NCBI GenBank assembly: GCA_944472155.2
Contig: OX235271.1
Location: 121,959,329 to 122,023,328 of the forward strand
Origin: Trichobilharzia szidati
Taxonomy: Eukaryota; Platyhelminthes; Trematoda; Strigeidida; Schistosomatidae
Direction of reading: 5' to 3'
DNA length: 64,000 bases
The first letter of the stretch is position 1; the number at the start of each line of letters is the position of its first letter. Under the pieces are notes generated by a model. It was not told where the DNA came from, did no database searches, and saw only the letters and a program-made list of their open reading frames with translations. A program made the position numbers and the translations under genes. This document shows positions 34,232-45,240 of this stretch, piece by piece.

Positions 34232-36239
34232 AACATGTAACTTAATCATTCTGAGTTTAATCCTTGGCAGAGTAGTAGGTGTATATTGTTGAAGAGCTCA
34301 CAAGCTAAGGTAACACACATGTTCAATTCTTCCTGGTTTACAATGGTTTTCTAGGTTAATAGTCAGTTTGGTCAACTGGCTTTTTTCTTCGGTTCGTACA
34401 ATTTAATTAAGACATTTATTGTTCATGAACGGTGCAGAAAAACCCCTAGATCAGTAAACGGTTTTAAAAGATGTTAAATGAAGGTCGGGTTTCTTTTAAA
34501 TTCTACACTACCTTCAACTATTTTATGAATATTTGTACATCTAGTGTCTCTTCAAGTAAGACTGAAAGACCTGTTATACTTTATCTCTTAGTTTCACCCT
34601 CAGGTTGAAACATGAAAATTGTGTTTGGTCATTTATTTTTTTCTGATAACCCTACTTGCTTAAATTGGAAAACCAAAACAGTAAAACGAAATAAATAATA
34701 GAAATTATTTGAAAATGCGGGGAAAGTTTGAAATGATTCATTTAATACGGGACACTGTAACAAGCGTACGTTTATATAGAGATATACATTATATATCTTA
34801 GTCATCTAAGAATTCATGTTTCAACTGCATTGTTTCATGTTTAAAGAAAATAGTACCAAAATCAAATACTACTACTACTACTAATTAATTATGTTGTGTC
34901 AATATTATTTCAACACAAAATACACTACATTATTCACATGATAAAAGTCAAGCTATTCGTACTAACGCTATTATGTATGCATAAAACTACTCCATATCAG
35001 TAATTAATCATTTATAAGATAACACATACTTGTCATATATATATATATATAATTCTAATTTGTTGATTTCTTCAAGAGTCCTTGCTCCATGATAGCTTTT
35101 TTGGTTACAAAAAAGAAATAGCGAGCTGTATAGGTGTTAGCCATAGTGAGTAGTAGGTGGAATTTACGGCGAAATATGTCCACATCGCCGTCTCTAGTTG
35201 ACGATTTTCGCCGTTGAAGATAAGAGTTCTAAGAAGATTTCAGTGTTGTTAGTTATCGCGAATAGATCAGCCGTGAATGAACAAAGTTTATTAATGTTTG
35301 ATTTAAAGAAACAAAGTGTAATGAATAATATCACATTCTTCATTTGGAAATTACACAGTTTCAAGTGAAATTTCACAATGATTTCCTTTTGAAACTCAAA
35401 ATATTCAGGTCAAGAAATATGAATTGCTTTATTCTATAACAAGCATCAAAAATAAAAGCGTAATTGCAAGCTGGCAAGTACTAGTTATGGATGTGAGTAG
35501 TTAAAAGCCATTCACATCAAGTGCTAGTGCTTACTACCAATCTAAAAACCGAGCTCATTCGTGGTGTATTGGGAATTACCTATCTCAGACGTCAGTGTCA
35601 CGGCAGAAGATAAGAGAATTAGTAACGGATTTTTCTTTGTTAAAGAAAAAACATTTATACATTTTTAACCACATCAAATGTCGGCTAGGTTGGCGGACAA
35701 TAAAGTGTTTTGATAGGTTGGCGATTAGCTCAAGGTTGAAGAAAGGGACGAAAAGTTGTCCAGTGAGATTATTCTCAAACGAAAAAGTAAACTACATGCA
35801 GTTTCGAGTAATAAACTCTTCTAACTGTGCAGCTATTGACTTAAGTAAGATGTTTACGATATTTGTCCTCTTTTTAGCAGTTTACATCCATATGACATAA
35901 GCCACAGTAGAATCAGTTCAGATCATCTTCATTTGGCTAGCAGCTGCTGTCATCTGACATTTAACTCCATTACTCATGGAATATAACAATTACAGCAGTT
36001 GACGCGTGATCATCTTCTACAATAGACAGTAGTGGTTTTAATCGGTCTAGTCCAATCGGAACATTCCCTCAAAAAACTGACAGTTTTAACATCTCAACCA
36101 TAGGCACTAGACATTTTCAGTAGTATATTTTCTTAACGACTACATTTTGATTTTAAGCAACAAGCGGAAAGCACTGTGAAGACGCATTATATATCTCATT
36201 AACCTTTGGGAGTGCTTTATTATCATGTATTATTCTTAG

Positions 36240-37065
36240 CTTCTCATATTCCCAGAAGAACAAACGACTTCAGTAAAACATCCCCTATAGACTCATTTCA
36301 CTACTGTCACCTTCAGCTTGCTTCATCAATGTCCACAAGCTTTCATTTCCTCTTCACATGATCTTCTTAGCCTCAAACCTCCACACTGGGGTACTTTTGT
36401 TCGTCCATTGTATGGCGGCCGTGTTGTAACTTTCCACTTTCTTACACATGATGAAATCTACCACAGTCAAGAAGATCACAGATGATAATAGGTAGGCCTG
36501 TCTGTCTGACTTCTTTGTTCACTTCAAACGCGTTGATTAACGTACTGTTGTGAATCACCTGATGTGTAGCATCATCATATAACCGGTAAATGAGATTTAA
36601 AAGTGTTTGTGGTGCTGCATTATGTAGTGTTTAAGCAGTCTCCTGGTTACTTCATGGCCTACGCTGTCGAAGGCATTTCCGAAGTCAATGAAGTTGAGAT
36701 ATGGAATTGGCCACCATTCTAGGCTCTACTTGATGATGACGCCTCGTTGTGTCACAATTTTCGTCTGTGTATGACTTGTTTTTCCTGAATCCAAGCTGTT
36801 CTGTGCGTGGTCTTCTAGCAAGGATATCTTTCCAGGATGATGCGGGTTAATATTTGCTTCTGGTAAGAGGAAGAGCGGTTCTTCATCACAGTTTTCCTAG
36901 CCCTGAGTCGTCCTTCTTTGAGAGTTTGACGAGGTAGCCTTTCTTCTTTCAATTGACCAGCACTTTTGAAGTGGTCAGATCACTGTTTTCTGTGTTCCGC
37001 CTCTTTGGTTCGGCTTTTTGGCTCCCTTCACCATCTTTCACTGGTTTCATCCACGTTGATGTAGC
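36240..37065 (-). mobile_element. RTE-like LINE fragment with internal deletion
   Basis: On the minus strand the fragment starts in the sequence before the reverse transcriptase (GATGAAACCAGTGAAAGATG, as at 58640). It contains a decayed RT with F-I-D-F-G-N-A-F-D-S-V near 36690-36660, then jumps to the family's 3' tail (36480-36240, matching 2690-2760). Stops and frameshifts are present. Its 5' end abuts the SF3A2-like segment without spacer. Confidence 0.7.
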
Positions 37066-37391
37066 TGAAGCTGAAGTTGAGCATGTTGAGCTTTGGCTTT
37101 TTGCATCTCTAAATCACGAAGCATTGCACTAGAGGATGACTGACTTTCTAGTTTGAAAGCGAACTGTAAAAAGAATTGTTTAGAACTTGCATTCCAATAG
37201 GTCCATAGTTTTTTGGGGTCTTTATCTACTTCACGATTGGGTATTTTAAAAGCAATAGTTTCATACGGTTCAGCAGCAAACAATAAATATTGCCATCTCC
37301 TATCTGGAGGTTCGACATGCTGTTCATAGGCAGACATGAAACGATGCCGAGGTATAACACCGGAAGCATCAGCTATTTCTGGATAATCAAT
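37047..37391 (-). pseudogene. SF3A2-like splicing-factor fragment
   Basis: From 37391 downwards the frame reads I-D-Y-P-E-I-A-D, then P-R-H-R-F-M-S-A-Y-E-Q, R-R-W-Q-Y-L-L-F-A-A-E-P-Y-E-T-I-A-F-K and K-Q-F-F-L-Q-F-A-F-K-L-E, with no stop over about 108 codons. This matches the central, highly conserved part of splicing factor 3A subunit 2, a U2 snRNP protein. The N-terminal zinc finger is not found nearby on this strand. The similarity ends at about 37066, where RTE sequence in the same orientation starts; the last codons are already RTE. It may be an isolated exon of a nested gene, but fusion to a LINE and abrupt ends favour a retrocopied or captured fragment. Upstream AG at about 37433 could be a splice acceptor, so a real exon is not excluded. 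Confidence 0.75.
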
Positions 37392-38732
37392 ATATATATG
37401 TATATCAGTTGAAGATAAATAAACAAGTAAATTTCTATCAGGTCAAGTAAAAGCAGTAAAGGATTCACTTAAATCACCACTGTATCCTTTGTTTATCTCT
37501 TCCTTTTTTGCCACTCAGTTAGTAGTCTTTAAACGTCACTGCTTATTGTTATTATTGTTAGTCGTATGAACACACTGTTAATGGAAGTAGAGCAATTCGT
37601 TTATTTGGTTATGCTTGCCTTAAATGACTCATTGTTAAAGTTTAGCATTTACTCTAGTGTCTAATTTTATATCTTTCTCTTTTGAATGTCTTGAAATTGA
37701 ATGTCATTTAATAAATAAGTAGAGAGTTGTATTATTTGCGTCTTTCTTCAGTTGGTCTTTTTTCATTTAACATCGCTTTACTGCCCTACGCGTTTCTGTA
37801 TGTCACTCAACTCTTGATCACTTGACCGACTGTGTATGTGTGCGTGTTCGTACATTTTCGCCATCTTGATATGCCTACCTTGTGTTCTTCTCCCACGAAC
37901 ATTTCATTTTGTTAATTTTGTTGTTGTTATAGTCATACTTTACATAGCACATTATTTTACTATTCCTACTACTGTTACTATAATTAGACGTAGTCATAGT
38001 CGAAGTAGTAGTAGTTGTTGTATTAGTAGTAGTGGCAGAAGTAGATGTATTCATGTGGGAAAGTAATGAATAGGTAGATAGGTAAATAGATTAGTGGTGG
38101 TGGATGGTCGATGTAGGTGATCGTATAAATAAAGAAAGAGTGCAAACAAACGTTATCTATAGATAAACGTTATATATATTTCATGAAGTGTTAATGATGG
38201 CGGCGAGATGACAAGTTTGATTTATACGTAAAAAAGATTCAGCCTATCTTGCAGTTAATTGTATGCATTACTGTATACAAAAATGTTATGGTATTTAGTG
38301 TGTTCTGCTTACATTTATTTTGACGTAAAGTAATAGGATAAAATAAGATGACTGTTAACAAATGATGATAACAAAAGCAATAGTCTATACCCGTTACTTT
38401 TCAATTCAATTAGAAGATAGGCACTACTATCGTATAGCATTGCCCTTTTTGTTTAATATATTCTTCCTATTGTTATATTGGACAATAAGTTACATTCTTG
38501 TATTCAGGATGTCATCTCTTGAATAGCAGTTTTCTTATGTTTAATATGAATACAGTTACTGGTCTGCATCTCGGTAACAGATGGTGGATAGCTATGGTGA
38601 CGAACTAATGAAAATAACCAAATTAAGGGAATAAACACGGATTTTTAGAATAGTCTAATCCGTTACTTTGGTCTTGGATTTTTACAGTCTAACTGATTAT
38701 GTTTCGACATATTCGATTTCCAAGTATTGGTT

Positions 38733-38850
38733 GATTGGAGGATTTCATCATGAGCTGACATCAGTTAGAGAACCATTGGAAAACCTGGGAGTACTGGATA
38801 GCCAACTGTTTCGTCCTAGTTTGGGACTCTTCATCAGTGGGCACCCACCG
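38733..38850 (-). mobile_element. SINE-H fragment
   Basis: Reverse-orientation tail and hammerhead-like core (AUGAAGA, GUCC/GGAC, GAAA) of SINE-H, ending before the tRNA head. The stem III loop is longer than in other copies (AGUUGGCU). A six-base CGATTT repeat on both sides is too short to call a duplication. Confidence 0.7.
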
Positions 38851-39227
38851 ATTTGATTTATGGTAGTATTTCGGGAATACAGTTCTTCCTATCATTCGTT
38901 TTGTCCATCTGCCACCGAAGTGATCATTGGCTAGCTAACATTTGATCATTCCTTGAGTCTGTCTGATTTTATAGCCTAGCATTCTGCCGATTGAGTTAAA
39001 TAGGTAGATGATGTAATGTAGTTCTAAACAGACACTCTTATCACTCCTTAATATGACTTGTGGACTAACCAACTCACTGATGTGAACGAAACCAGGATTT
39101 GATCAGCAGCGTGTTCGAGACCATTATCTCAGATGTTGGTATCTGACTGTCCAACTGTAGTTATCATCTCACTATATTAATATTAGACTGTCGTTTTTTG
39201 TCTAATGACTTAAATTATGTTTAGAAG

Positions 39228-39415
39228 TTGATTGGTAGATGGTGACTAGCAGTGGAATCCAGGCTGCGCATTTCGTCCTATTTGAGACCCGTCATCTGGA
39301 TGTACCTGCATTCCGCAGTGAGTGATGGTGTTCACACCGGGGCTCGAACCCAGTGCCCATAAGAAGCCGACATGTCAACCTGAGACCGAGCACTTCGATC
39401 CAATCATTCAATGGG
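39228..39415 (-). mobile_element. Sm-alpha-like SINE with hammerhead
   Basis: On the minus strand there is a tRNA-like region with B box GGTTCGAGCCC, followed by the Sm-alpha hammerhead layout: CCAG, core AUGACGG, stem II GUCU/GGAC (weakened), GAAA, GCGC, CUGG. Two core positions differ from CUGANGA, so it is probably inactive. It differs from SINE-H in stem I and in the head. Confidence 0.72.
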
Positions 39416-40079
39416 AAAATCTAGAATTGAATTAAATTATGTTGAATAAAAAAATATCTTAAAGTAGAATTTAAATCCGTAGTAATCACTTATCATCCTT
39501 CACTAAATTATTTTTTTGCATTAGCCTCATTGTTTAATATTCTTACTGTGGTTAGCTATAATTCCTGCTAAAATATAGTGCGATTTAATTCCATCCTAAC
39601 GATGTGGAAAATTAACAGTGAAGTTCTCTCATCTACGTAGGTGTTTTGATTCACTCAAATTAATTTTTTTCCGGTGGAGTTCTAAATTCAAATAAAATTC
39701 ATAATCATACGATTCAGAGCTACTTGTTATCTGTCTTGATCATTGACAATCTTTTTAATTGAAGTAGTAGGCGATATTGATCTTCAGATACTGGGATAGT
39801 CATCAGTTTCCTTGAAGCTTTAGATTGACTTTGTTTATGAGTGTTAAGAGACATTAGGAAACTTAAACTACATTAAATATAAGGCTATTACAACAGTTAA
39901 AGAAATTGAAATTATTTTATCTCTATAAATACCAGTATTTAACACGTGGTAGACAGTTGCCTCCATTGTATATACCAATCTGTAAATCTTAATTGGTACC
40001 TTCTATAATATGACTCCTTGCGTATGCCTATCTGAGATGTTTAGTCTCTGCGTCAAATACTCCAAGTGTGGCGTGTGCT

Positions 40080-40285
40080 ACTGCTGACAAGATTTATCAG
40101 TAGTAGTGCAAAGGAAACGTTCATCTGTACAAAAATATCAAACAGCTGAGAGGTAGATTTGACGTCGAAGAGATCAAATGAACATGGGAGACACGAAAAG
40201 AAGACAAAGAAACACAATATGAAAGGCATAAGTAGCACAACACAGAAGGTGTGTGCAAATGACGATTTACAAGAAAAGGTGTACA
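40080..40285 (+). repeat. Dispersed repeat, second copy
   Basis: Reverse-complement partner of 20150-20350. Neither copy keeps an open frame of note. Confidence 0.7.
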
Positions 40286-40289
40286 TAAT

Positions 40290-40490
40290 TTTTTATTTAT
40301 TTAATTTTATTTATTACTTGATTCTACACATTATTTTGGTACAGCTATGGAATTTTCAGCATGTGATATCGGTAGCCCAAATTTAGCAGACCGACATTTG
40401 ATATCAGGTGTGCGTCAGCAGGGGATCAAACCTTGGACTCTGTGCGCGTGGTCGGCGAACTTCCTAACCGCTCGCTGTGCCACCGAGATA
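40290..40490 (-). mobile_element. SINE-C copy, minus strand
   Basis: Full-length reverse copy with tRNA-like head near 40490-40410 (GGTTTGATCCC B box), body with TCGGTCTGCTAAATTTGGGC at about 40400-40374 and tail GCTGAAAATTCCATAGCTG, ending in an AAATAAAT-rich run. Of the three copies, its tail agrees best with the CR1-like LINE. Confidence 0.8.
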
Positions 40491-41159
40491 TCAAATTGCA
40501 AATAAACATCACGTTACCAAGTCTCTTGTCTTCTACCGTTACACAAACACTTGAATTAGTTGGCTGCCGTTTGAATGGTTGGTATCTTGAATGTAAATCA
40601 AGTTTAGCACATTACATTTAAGTGAACAATATTGTTTTCAATTAGATCTCATTAGGCTAAACTCTAATATACATAACTTTGCAAATAAATATTGAAATAT
40701 AAACCAACCACGGTGTTTTGTCAATAGGATAATATAATATTGTGTATATAAATTGTGTAATTAGTCAATTATAATAATAATTCTATCAATAACACGCATG
40801 AAAATGTGAAGTGATCTGTGATGACAAGAATAATGAAAAACAGTATGATTAAACAAACAAATGTGCAGGTGGTGGAAGTAGTCGATAAAAACTAAGAAAA
40901 ACAAATGAACTGACTAAATAAATAATGCTAGATTGTAAGGGAAGTAGATAAAATGTAGTTTAATGAAGATGTGATTAGATTAAGGGATGATAACATGACG
41001 GGTTGAAAATATATAAGTAAGTGGGTTGGTGAAGATGTCATCAGTTGGCTAGGCCATCACAGGTCAAGGGAGGGATAATGGCCTTCCACTTCTTAACATT
41101 GTCAATTATGTTCACAAATTGAAGTAACAGTAGACTTATTTTCTCCATATTGTAATTTT

Positions 41160-41502
41160 TACAAGTTGATCACGGATTGATATCAGTTAGAGAACCATTG
41201 AAAACCAGGGAGTACTGGACAGCTGCTGTTTCATCCTAGTTTGGGAATCATCGACAGTACGCACCCACTGGGATTCAAACCCAGGACCTTCCGGTTACAA
41301 GGCAAGTTATAATTCATGAGCCATTGAATCGGGTCCCAGTGGCTGAATGGTAAAGGAGCTTGCCTTGTAACCGGAAGGTCCTGGGTTCGAACCCCAGTGG
41401 GTGCGTACCGGCGATGATTCCCAAACTAGGATGAAACAGCTGTCCATAACTCCCTGGTTTTCAGTGGTTCTCTAACTGATATCAATCCGTGATCAACTTG
41501 TA
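41160..41502. mobile_element. SINE-H palindrome
   Basis: Arms 41160-41306 and 41359-41502 are near-perfect reverse complements separated by about 52 nt that contain the tRNA A box. Each arm has the B-box region, the hammerhead-like core and the tail. The cores read UCGAUGA (minus) and CGAUGA-type (+), with stem II UCC/GGA, so they are degenerate in the same way. That argues the inverted copy was made from this element itself and not from a different family member. No clear target-site duplication was found. Confidence 0.82.
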
Positions 41503-42019
41503 AAAACATAACTAACCCTTACAAACCAAACTATAGAATATTGTACTTCTATTTATCGTGTTTGATTTTATAGAATACTTGCTGAGTAATCATTAACTTA
41601 CGTTTTGTGGTCTGTGTCACTCATTGGTAAAGTATATGTGGAACTTTAGGGGAACTCATGTTTAATTTCACAGTCAGGAATTTTACTGCTATATTATTCG
41701 GCTTGAGATTATAAATCCAGGTTGAATGTCATCTTGCAACCAACTTGTATGCATCATTCAGTCTTACATTGGGTCAACCATGAATTTAGCAGATTAGGAG
41801 TATGATTGTTCAATAAAGGTGTTTTCAATGTGAAGGATATCACAAATATCCCTGTTGTTTCATATATACACATATGTATATATTACTGATAACTGGGAAT
41901 AGAAATAATATCCAGCTTGAAGGTCTCATGGTGGATCGAGACTTAAACAGATTTTTACTGTCGGGAAAGTCTGACTAAAAAAAGGCTTGTCGCCTAAATT
42001 TTGCATGACCGTCATTTGT

Positions 42020-45000
42020 TTTATAATAATAATAATAATGGCTTTATTCCAAACAGTATTTGTGGTACAGGTATGGAATTTTCAGCGTTCATTACAATAT
42101 TGCATCTAATTACCTCATAAATTTTATAAGGATTTAGAAATATAAAGCAACAACAACAAAAAGAAAAAGAGAAATAAAAGAAATAAAATAAAAAAGAACA
42201 GCATTACATTCACATATTTAAACAGTGCACCACAGGATACGATATATAAAATTAGTCTGTAATAGAATATATGAGCAGCAATATAATAGTAACAAAGAAA
42301 GGAGAACAAAAGCTAATGGGAACTATTTGTTAGAGTGCCGCAGTAAATTGATCATGTCATGCCTAACAGTTTTCTCATCACATAACAGCTGTGCCAGATA
42401 AGGTATTGTGGAGTTTTTATACTTGGTAGTCCTGGCATATAGCTTCCTATAGTTACTTCTAGTTCTACCAGATGATATGCAAGGAGAGAGCTGTGTATAG
42501 AGAGGATGCTCAGGGTCTGACAATATAGTATTCGCTAGTTTCTTACATGACATTATATGTCTATCCACTATGGTGTTAACCAGTTGGTTTAACGATATCC
42601 CACTTGCCCTACTAACAGCTTTTAGTGCCCTTCGCAGCGAAGCAAAGTCTTTCTTAAGTAGTCCTGGAAAGATTAATGGGGAGCAGTAAAGAGGGATGGG
42701 TAGAATACAGGAATTGACAAACTGAGAAAGTAAAGACTGCTTTATACCAGACTGCCTAAACTTCCTAAGGTAGAACGTTAAGCGAAACATCTTTCTAGTC
42801 ACTAGCAAGATGTGAGAGGACCAGGAAAGATCGGAGGAAATACTCAGTCCAAGGTACTTGACATCTGATGTAGTTTCAACCTCTATGCCGTCTATGATAG
42901 TGGGACCATGTGAGCTAGCTAGTTGTTGAAGGTCACTTTTTCGTCTGAAAGTAAAATTTACTACCTGACATTTAGACGGATTCAGCTTAAGACCGTTTGA
43001 AGAGGACCACTGACTAATTTCCGAGAGAAAGTTATTTAATATGGAACAGTCTGACTGAGAGTTGACAGGCATGGAGACAGAGAGTTCATCAGCATACTTG
43101 ACAAAAGTGGCTACATCAGAATGGGGCAAGTCATGTAAGAAAAAAGAAAACAGAAAAGGAGAAAGAACGGCACCTTGAGGAACACCAGCTAAAGTAAGTG
43201 AGGTAGAGGAGGACTTTCCATTGTAGACAGTGTACTGCTTCCTATCAGAAAAGTAGGAATACAACCACTTATTTATCCAGCTCTCACTCTGTGTTGCAGC
43301 AAGCTTACTTAACAAGAGAGACCTAGGTACAGAGTCAAATGCAGATGTGTAATCAAGGAAGGCACACCGAACATATTTGGCTCTTCTATCTAAACTAGAG
43401 ACTATATCATGATATAAGACAATAGCGGCATCTAGGGTACACCTACTATGTTTATAGGCAAACTGGTTGGGGTCGTTAAAAGGCTTTAAAGAGGGTTCAA
43501 GATTAAGTAAAATAAGTCTTTCCATAACTTTTAGAAAAGGTGAGGTAATAGCAATGGGTCTAAACTTGACAGTAGGTCCACTTGTTGATTTGGGCACTGG
43601 AACAACCTTGATATTTTTCCATGAGTCAGGAATAAAACTTTTGGAAAAAGATTCATTGAAAATGTCAGTTAATGGGTAACATAAGATGTCAGCACACTTC
43701 TTAAGGATAACAGCAGGAACTCCATCAGGACCAAGGGACTGGGTAGGTTTGAGAGATTGAAGACACTTGAGGACATCATTCGTGTTAAAACATGAAAAGC
43801 AGTCATTATTTATACTATTAGATTTGGGAATCATAACATCTGCAGGGATACATATGAAGGATTTATTTAGTATATCAACATCGACAGAAGTATCATTCAT
43901 TATTTGCTTACCACCTGTGATTTCCTTTAATAGCTTCCACATATTAGATGAGGATTTACATGAAAGAAACTTCTGGTTATAGAGAGCATTTAATCTTTGT
44001 AATTCGGCTTTAATCAAAGTGTTTATTCTCTTAACACCAGATTTATTTTTCATTTTGTATAACCTCTCTTTTTGACGGCGAAGCTTTTTGAGTTGAGATG
44101 ACGCGAAACGGTCGAACTTTAAGAAGATTGTCTCTTTAGGACAACAAACATCAAGACAGAAATTGAGATAATGTGTTATGTTACTAATTGTGTTGTCAAG
44201 AGCTTGTTCAGTAAACAGGTCCCAGTTTGTGTCTTTTAACATTGTCCTTAGATTCTGTATGTTATCATGTGAATAGCATCTGTGTTGTGTTTTCTTTCCA
44301 AGGTGGGAGAAGACCCTTTTGTGCAGCTTTCCATATACCTTGGGCAATACTCTTATGATGCAGTGATCAGAGTTAAGTAGTGGGGCTCTTTTCCGAGCTT
44401 CAAATATTCCTATGTCATTTGTGAACACAAGATCTAGAATATTATCCATTCGAGTCGGGAAGTTGACAATGTTATCATGACCAAGTGAAATAAGGAAATT
44501 GTGATCACTAGAATTGAAATCTCCAGTAACAATAGACAACGAGTTTCCGAAGGAGGTGGCAGCAAAGGAGGTAAATTCATCAGCAAATAAAGACAATTCA
44601 GTGGAATTGCATCCAGGTGCAATATAAATGTTCGAGATGTATATGTAGTTATATTTTGACAAATGCTTAGGTCGACATTTGACGGTGAGGCAGTCAATGT
44701 TGTCACTAGAGAATTTGAAACATACTTTATTAGATGTACACCATTGTGAATTTATGAAGATGGCGACACCTCCACCACGTTTCTTCCTAGAACTGCATCG
44801 ATCTTGTCTGAATAGTTTGAAATCATTTAGATACACTAGATTGTCATCGTACAGATCGTGTAGCCATGTTTCTTGAAGTGATATGATCCCAGTATTTCGA
44901 TATATAATGGAAGACACAAGTGATTGAAGATAGTTAATCTTGGCTGGCAGGGAGCGACAGTTAGTACTCATGATTGCAGGAACGGTCATAAATTGAATAG

Positions 45001-45240
45001 GGGTGTTTTTTAAGGCTCTTTGCCACCCGGCGTGATGCTTTTTTTTGTCTTTTTTGTGGCATTTCCGATCAGTAGGTTTTAAGGATATTAAATACTCACG
45101 AGGATAAATAATCCGATTTGAGGACATATTAGAATAAAATTTAATTATTTAAAATAAAATTGGAAGTGAGCAATTAGATGCAATATGATTTGTAATGATT
45201 AAGGTATTTGGTAGCCCAAGATTTAAGCAGGCCGCCAAGG
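42020..45240 (-). mobile_element. CR1-like non-LTR retrotransposon, nearly full length
   Basis: The element reads on the minus strand. It has a 5' region of about 110 nt before the ORF, one ORF of 934 codons, a 280-nt 3' UTR, and a 3' end formed by GCTGAAAATTCCATACCTG ... GGAATAAAGCC followed by an (ATT)n run at about 42022-42039. Simple-repeat 3' ends are typical of CR1-type LINEs. The intact frame suggests recent activity of the family. Confidence 0.88.
42323..45127 (-). CDS. CR1/jockey-type ORF2: APE endonuclease and reverse transcriptase
   Basis: The protein has 934 residues. The N-terminal about 270 residues form an apurinic-type endonuclease with the expected catalytic landmarks: Q-E-T-W near 85, V-T-G-D-F-N near 200 and N-S-D-H near 252. 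The reverse transcriptase follows, with F-R-P-I-A-I-T-S near 520, F-L-D-Y-T-S-A-F-D-S-V near 590, G-V-P-Q-G-A-V-L-S-P near 650 and K-Y-A-D-E-L near 678. The last normally reads Y-A-D-D, and the second Asp (metal ligand) is Glu here. The C-terminal 150 residues (P-L-Y-C-S, H-P-L-Y) match the CR1/jockey end region. There is no separate ORF1 next to it. The start is the first ATG; a later in-frame one is possible. The protein would nick target DNA and reverse-transcribe its own RNA, but the Glu substitution may impair it. Confidence 0.9.
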   Translation of the reverse strand: MSSNRIIYPREYLISLKPTDRKCHKKDKKKHHAGWQRALKNTPIQFMTVPAIMSTNCRSLPAKINYLQSLVSSIIYRNTGIISLQETWLHDLYDDNLVYLNDFKLFRQDRCSSRKKRGGGVAIFINSQWCTSNKVCFKFSSDNIDCLTVKCRPKHLSKYNYIYISNIYIAPGCNSTELSLFADEFTSFAATSFGNSLSIVTGDFNSSDHNFLISLGHDNIVNFPTRMDNILDLVFTNDIGIFEARKRAPLLNSDHCIIRVLPKVYGKLHKRVFSHLGKKTQHRCYSHDNIQNLRTMLKDTNWDLFTEQALDNTISNITHYLNFCLDVCCPKETIFLKFDRFASSQLKKLRRQKERLYKMKNKSGVKRINTLIKAELQRLNALYNQKFLSCKSSSNMWKLLKEITGGKQIMNDTSVDVDILNKSFICIPADVMIPKSNSINNDCFSCFNTNDVLKCLQSLKPTQSLGPDGVPAVILKKCADILCYPLTDIFNESFSKSFIPDSWKNIKVVPVPKSTSGPTVKFRPIAITSPFLKVMERLILLNLEPSLKPFNDPNQFAYKHSRCTLDAAIVLYHDIVSSLDRRAKYVRCAFLDYTSAFDSVPRSLLLSKLAATQSESWINKWLYSYFSDRKQYTVYNGKSSSTSLTLAGVPQGAVLSPFLFSFFLHDLPHSDVATFVKYADELSVSMPVNSQSDCSILNNFLSEISQWSSSNGLKLNPSKCQVVNFTFRRKSDLQQLASSHGPTIIDGIEVETTSDVKYLGLSISSDLSWSSHILLVTRKMFRLTFYLRKFRQSGIKQSLLSQFVNSCILPIPLYCSPLIFPGLLKKDFASLRRALKAVSRASGISLNQLVNTIVDRHIMSCKKLANTILSDPEHPLYTQLSPCISSGRTRSNYRKLYARTTKYKNSTIPYLAQLLCDEKTVRHDMINLLRHSNK

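Noticed and set aside
35595..35900. 101-codon + strand ORF in the large intron
   Set aside because: No recognisable domain, no splice or promoter context, composition like the surrounding intron. Best read as a chance ORF.
43467..44876. Several ORFs of 65-90 codons within the CR1-like LINE
   Set aside because: They are other-frame shadows of the 934-codon minus-strand ORF.
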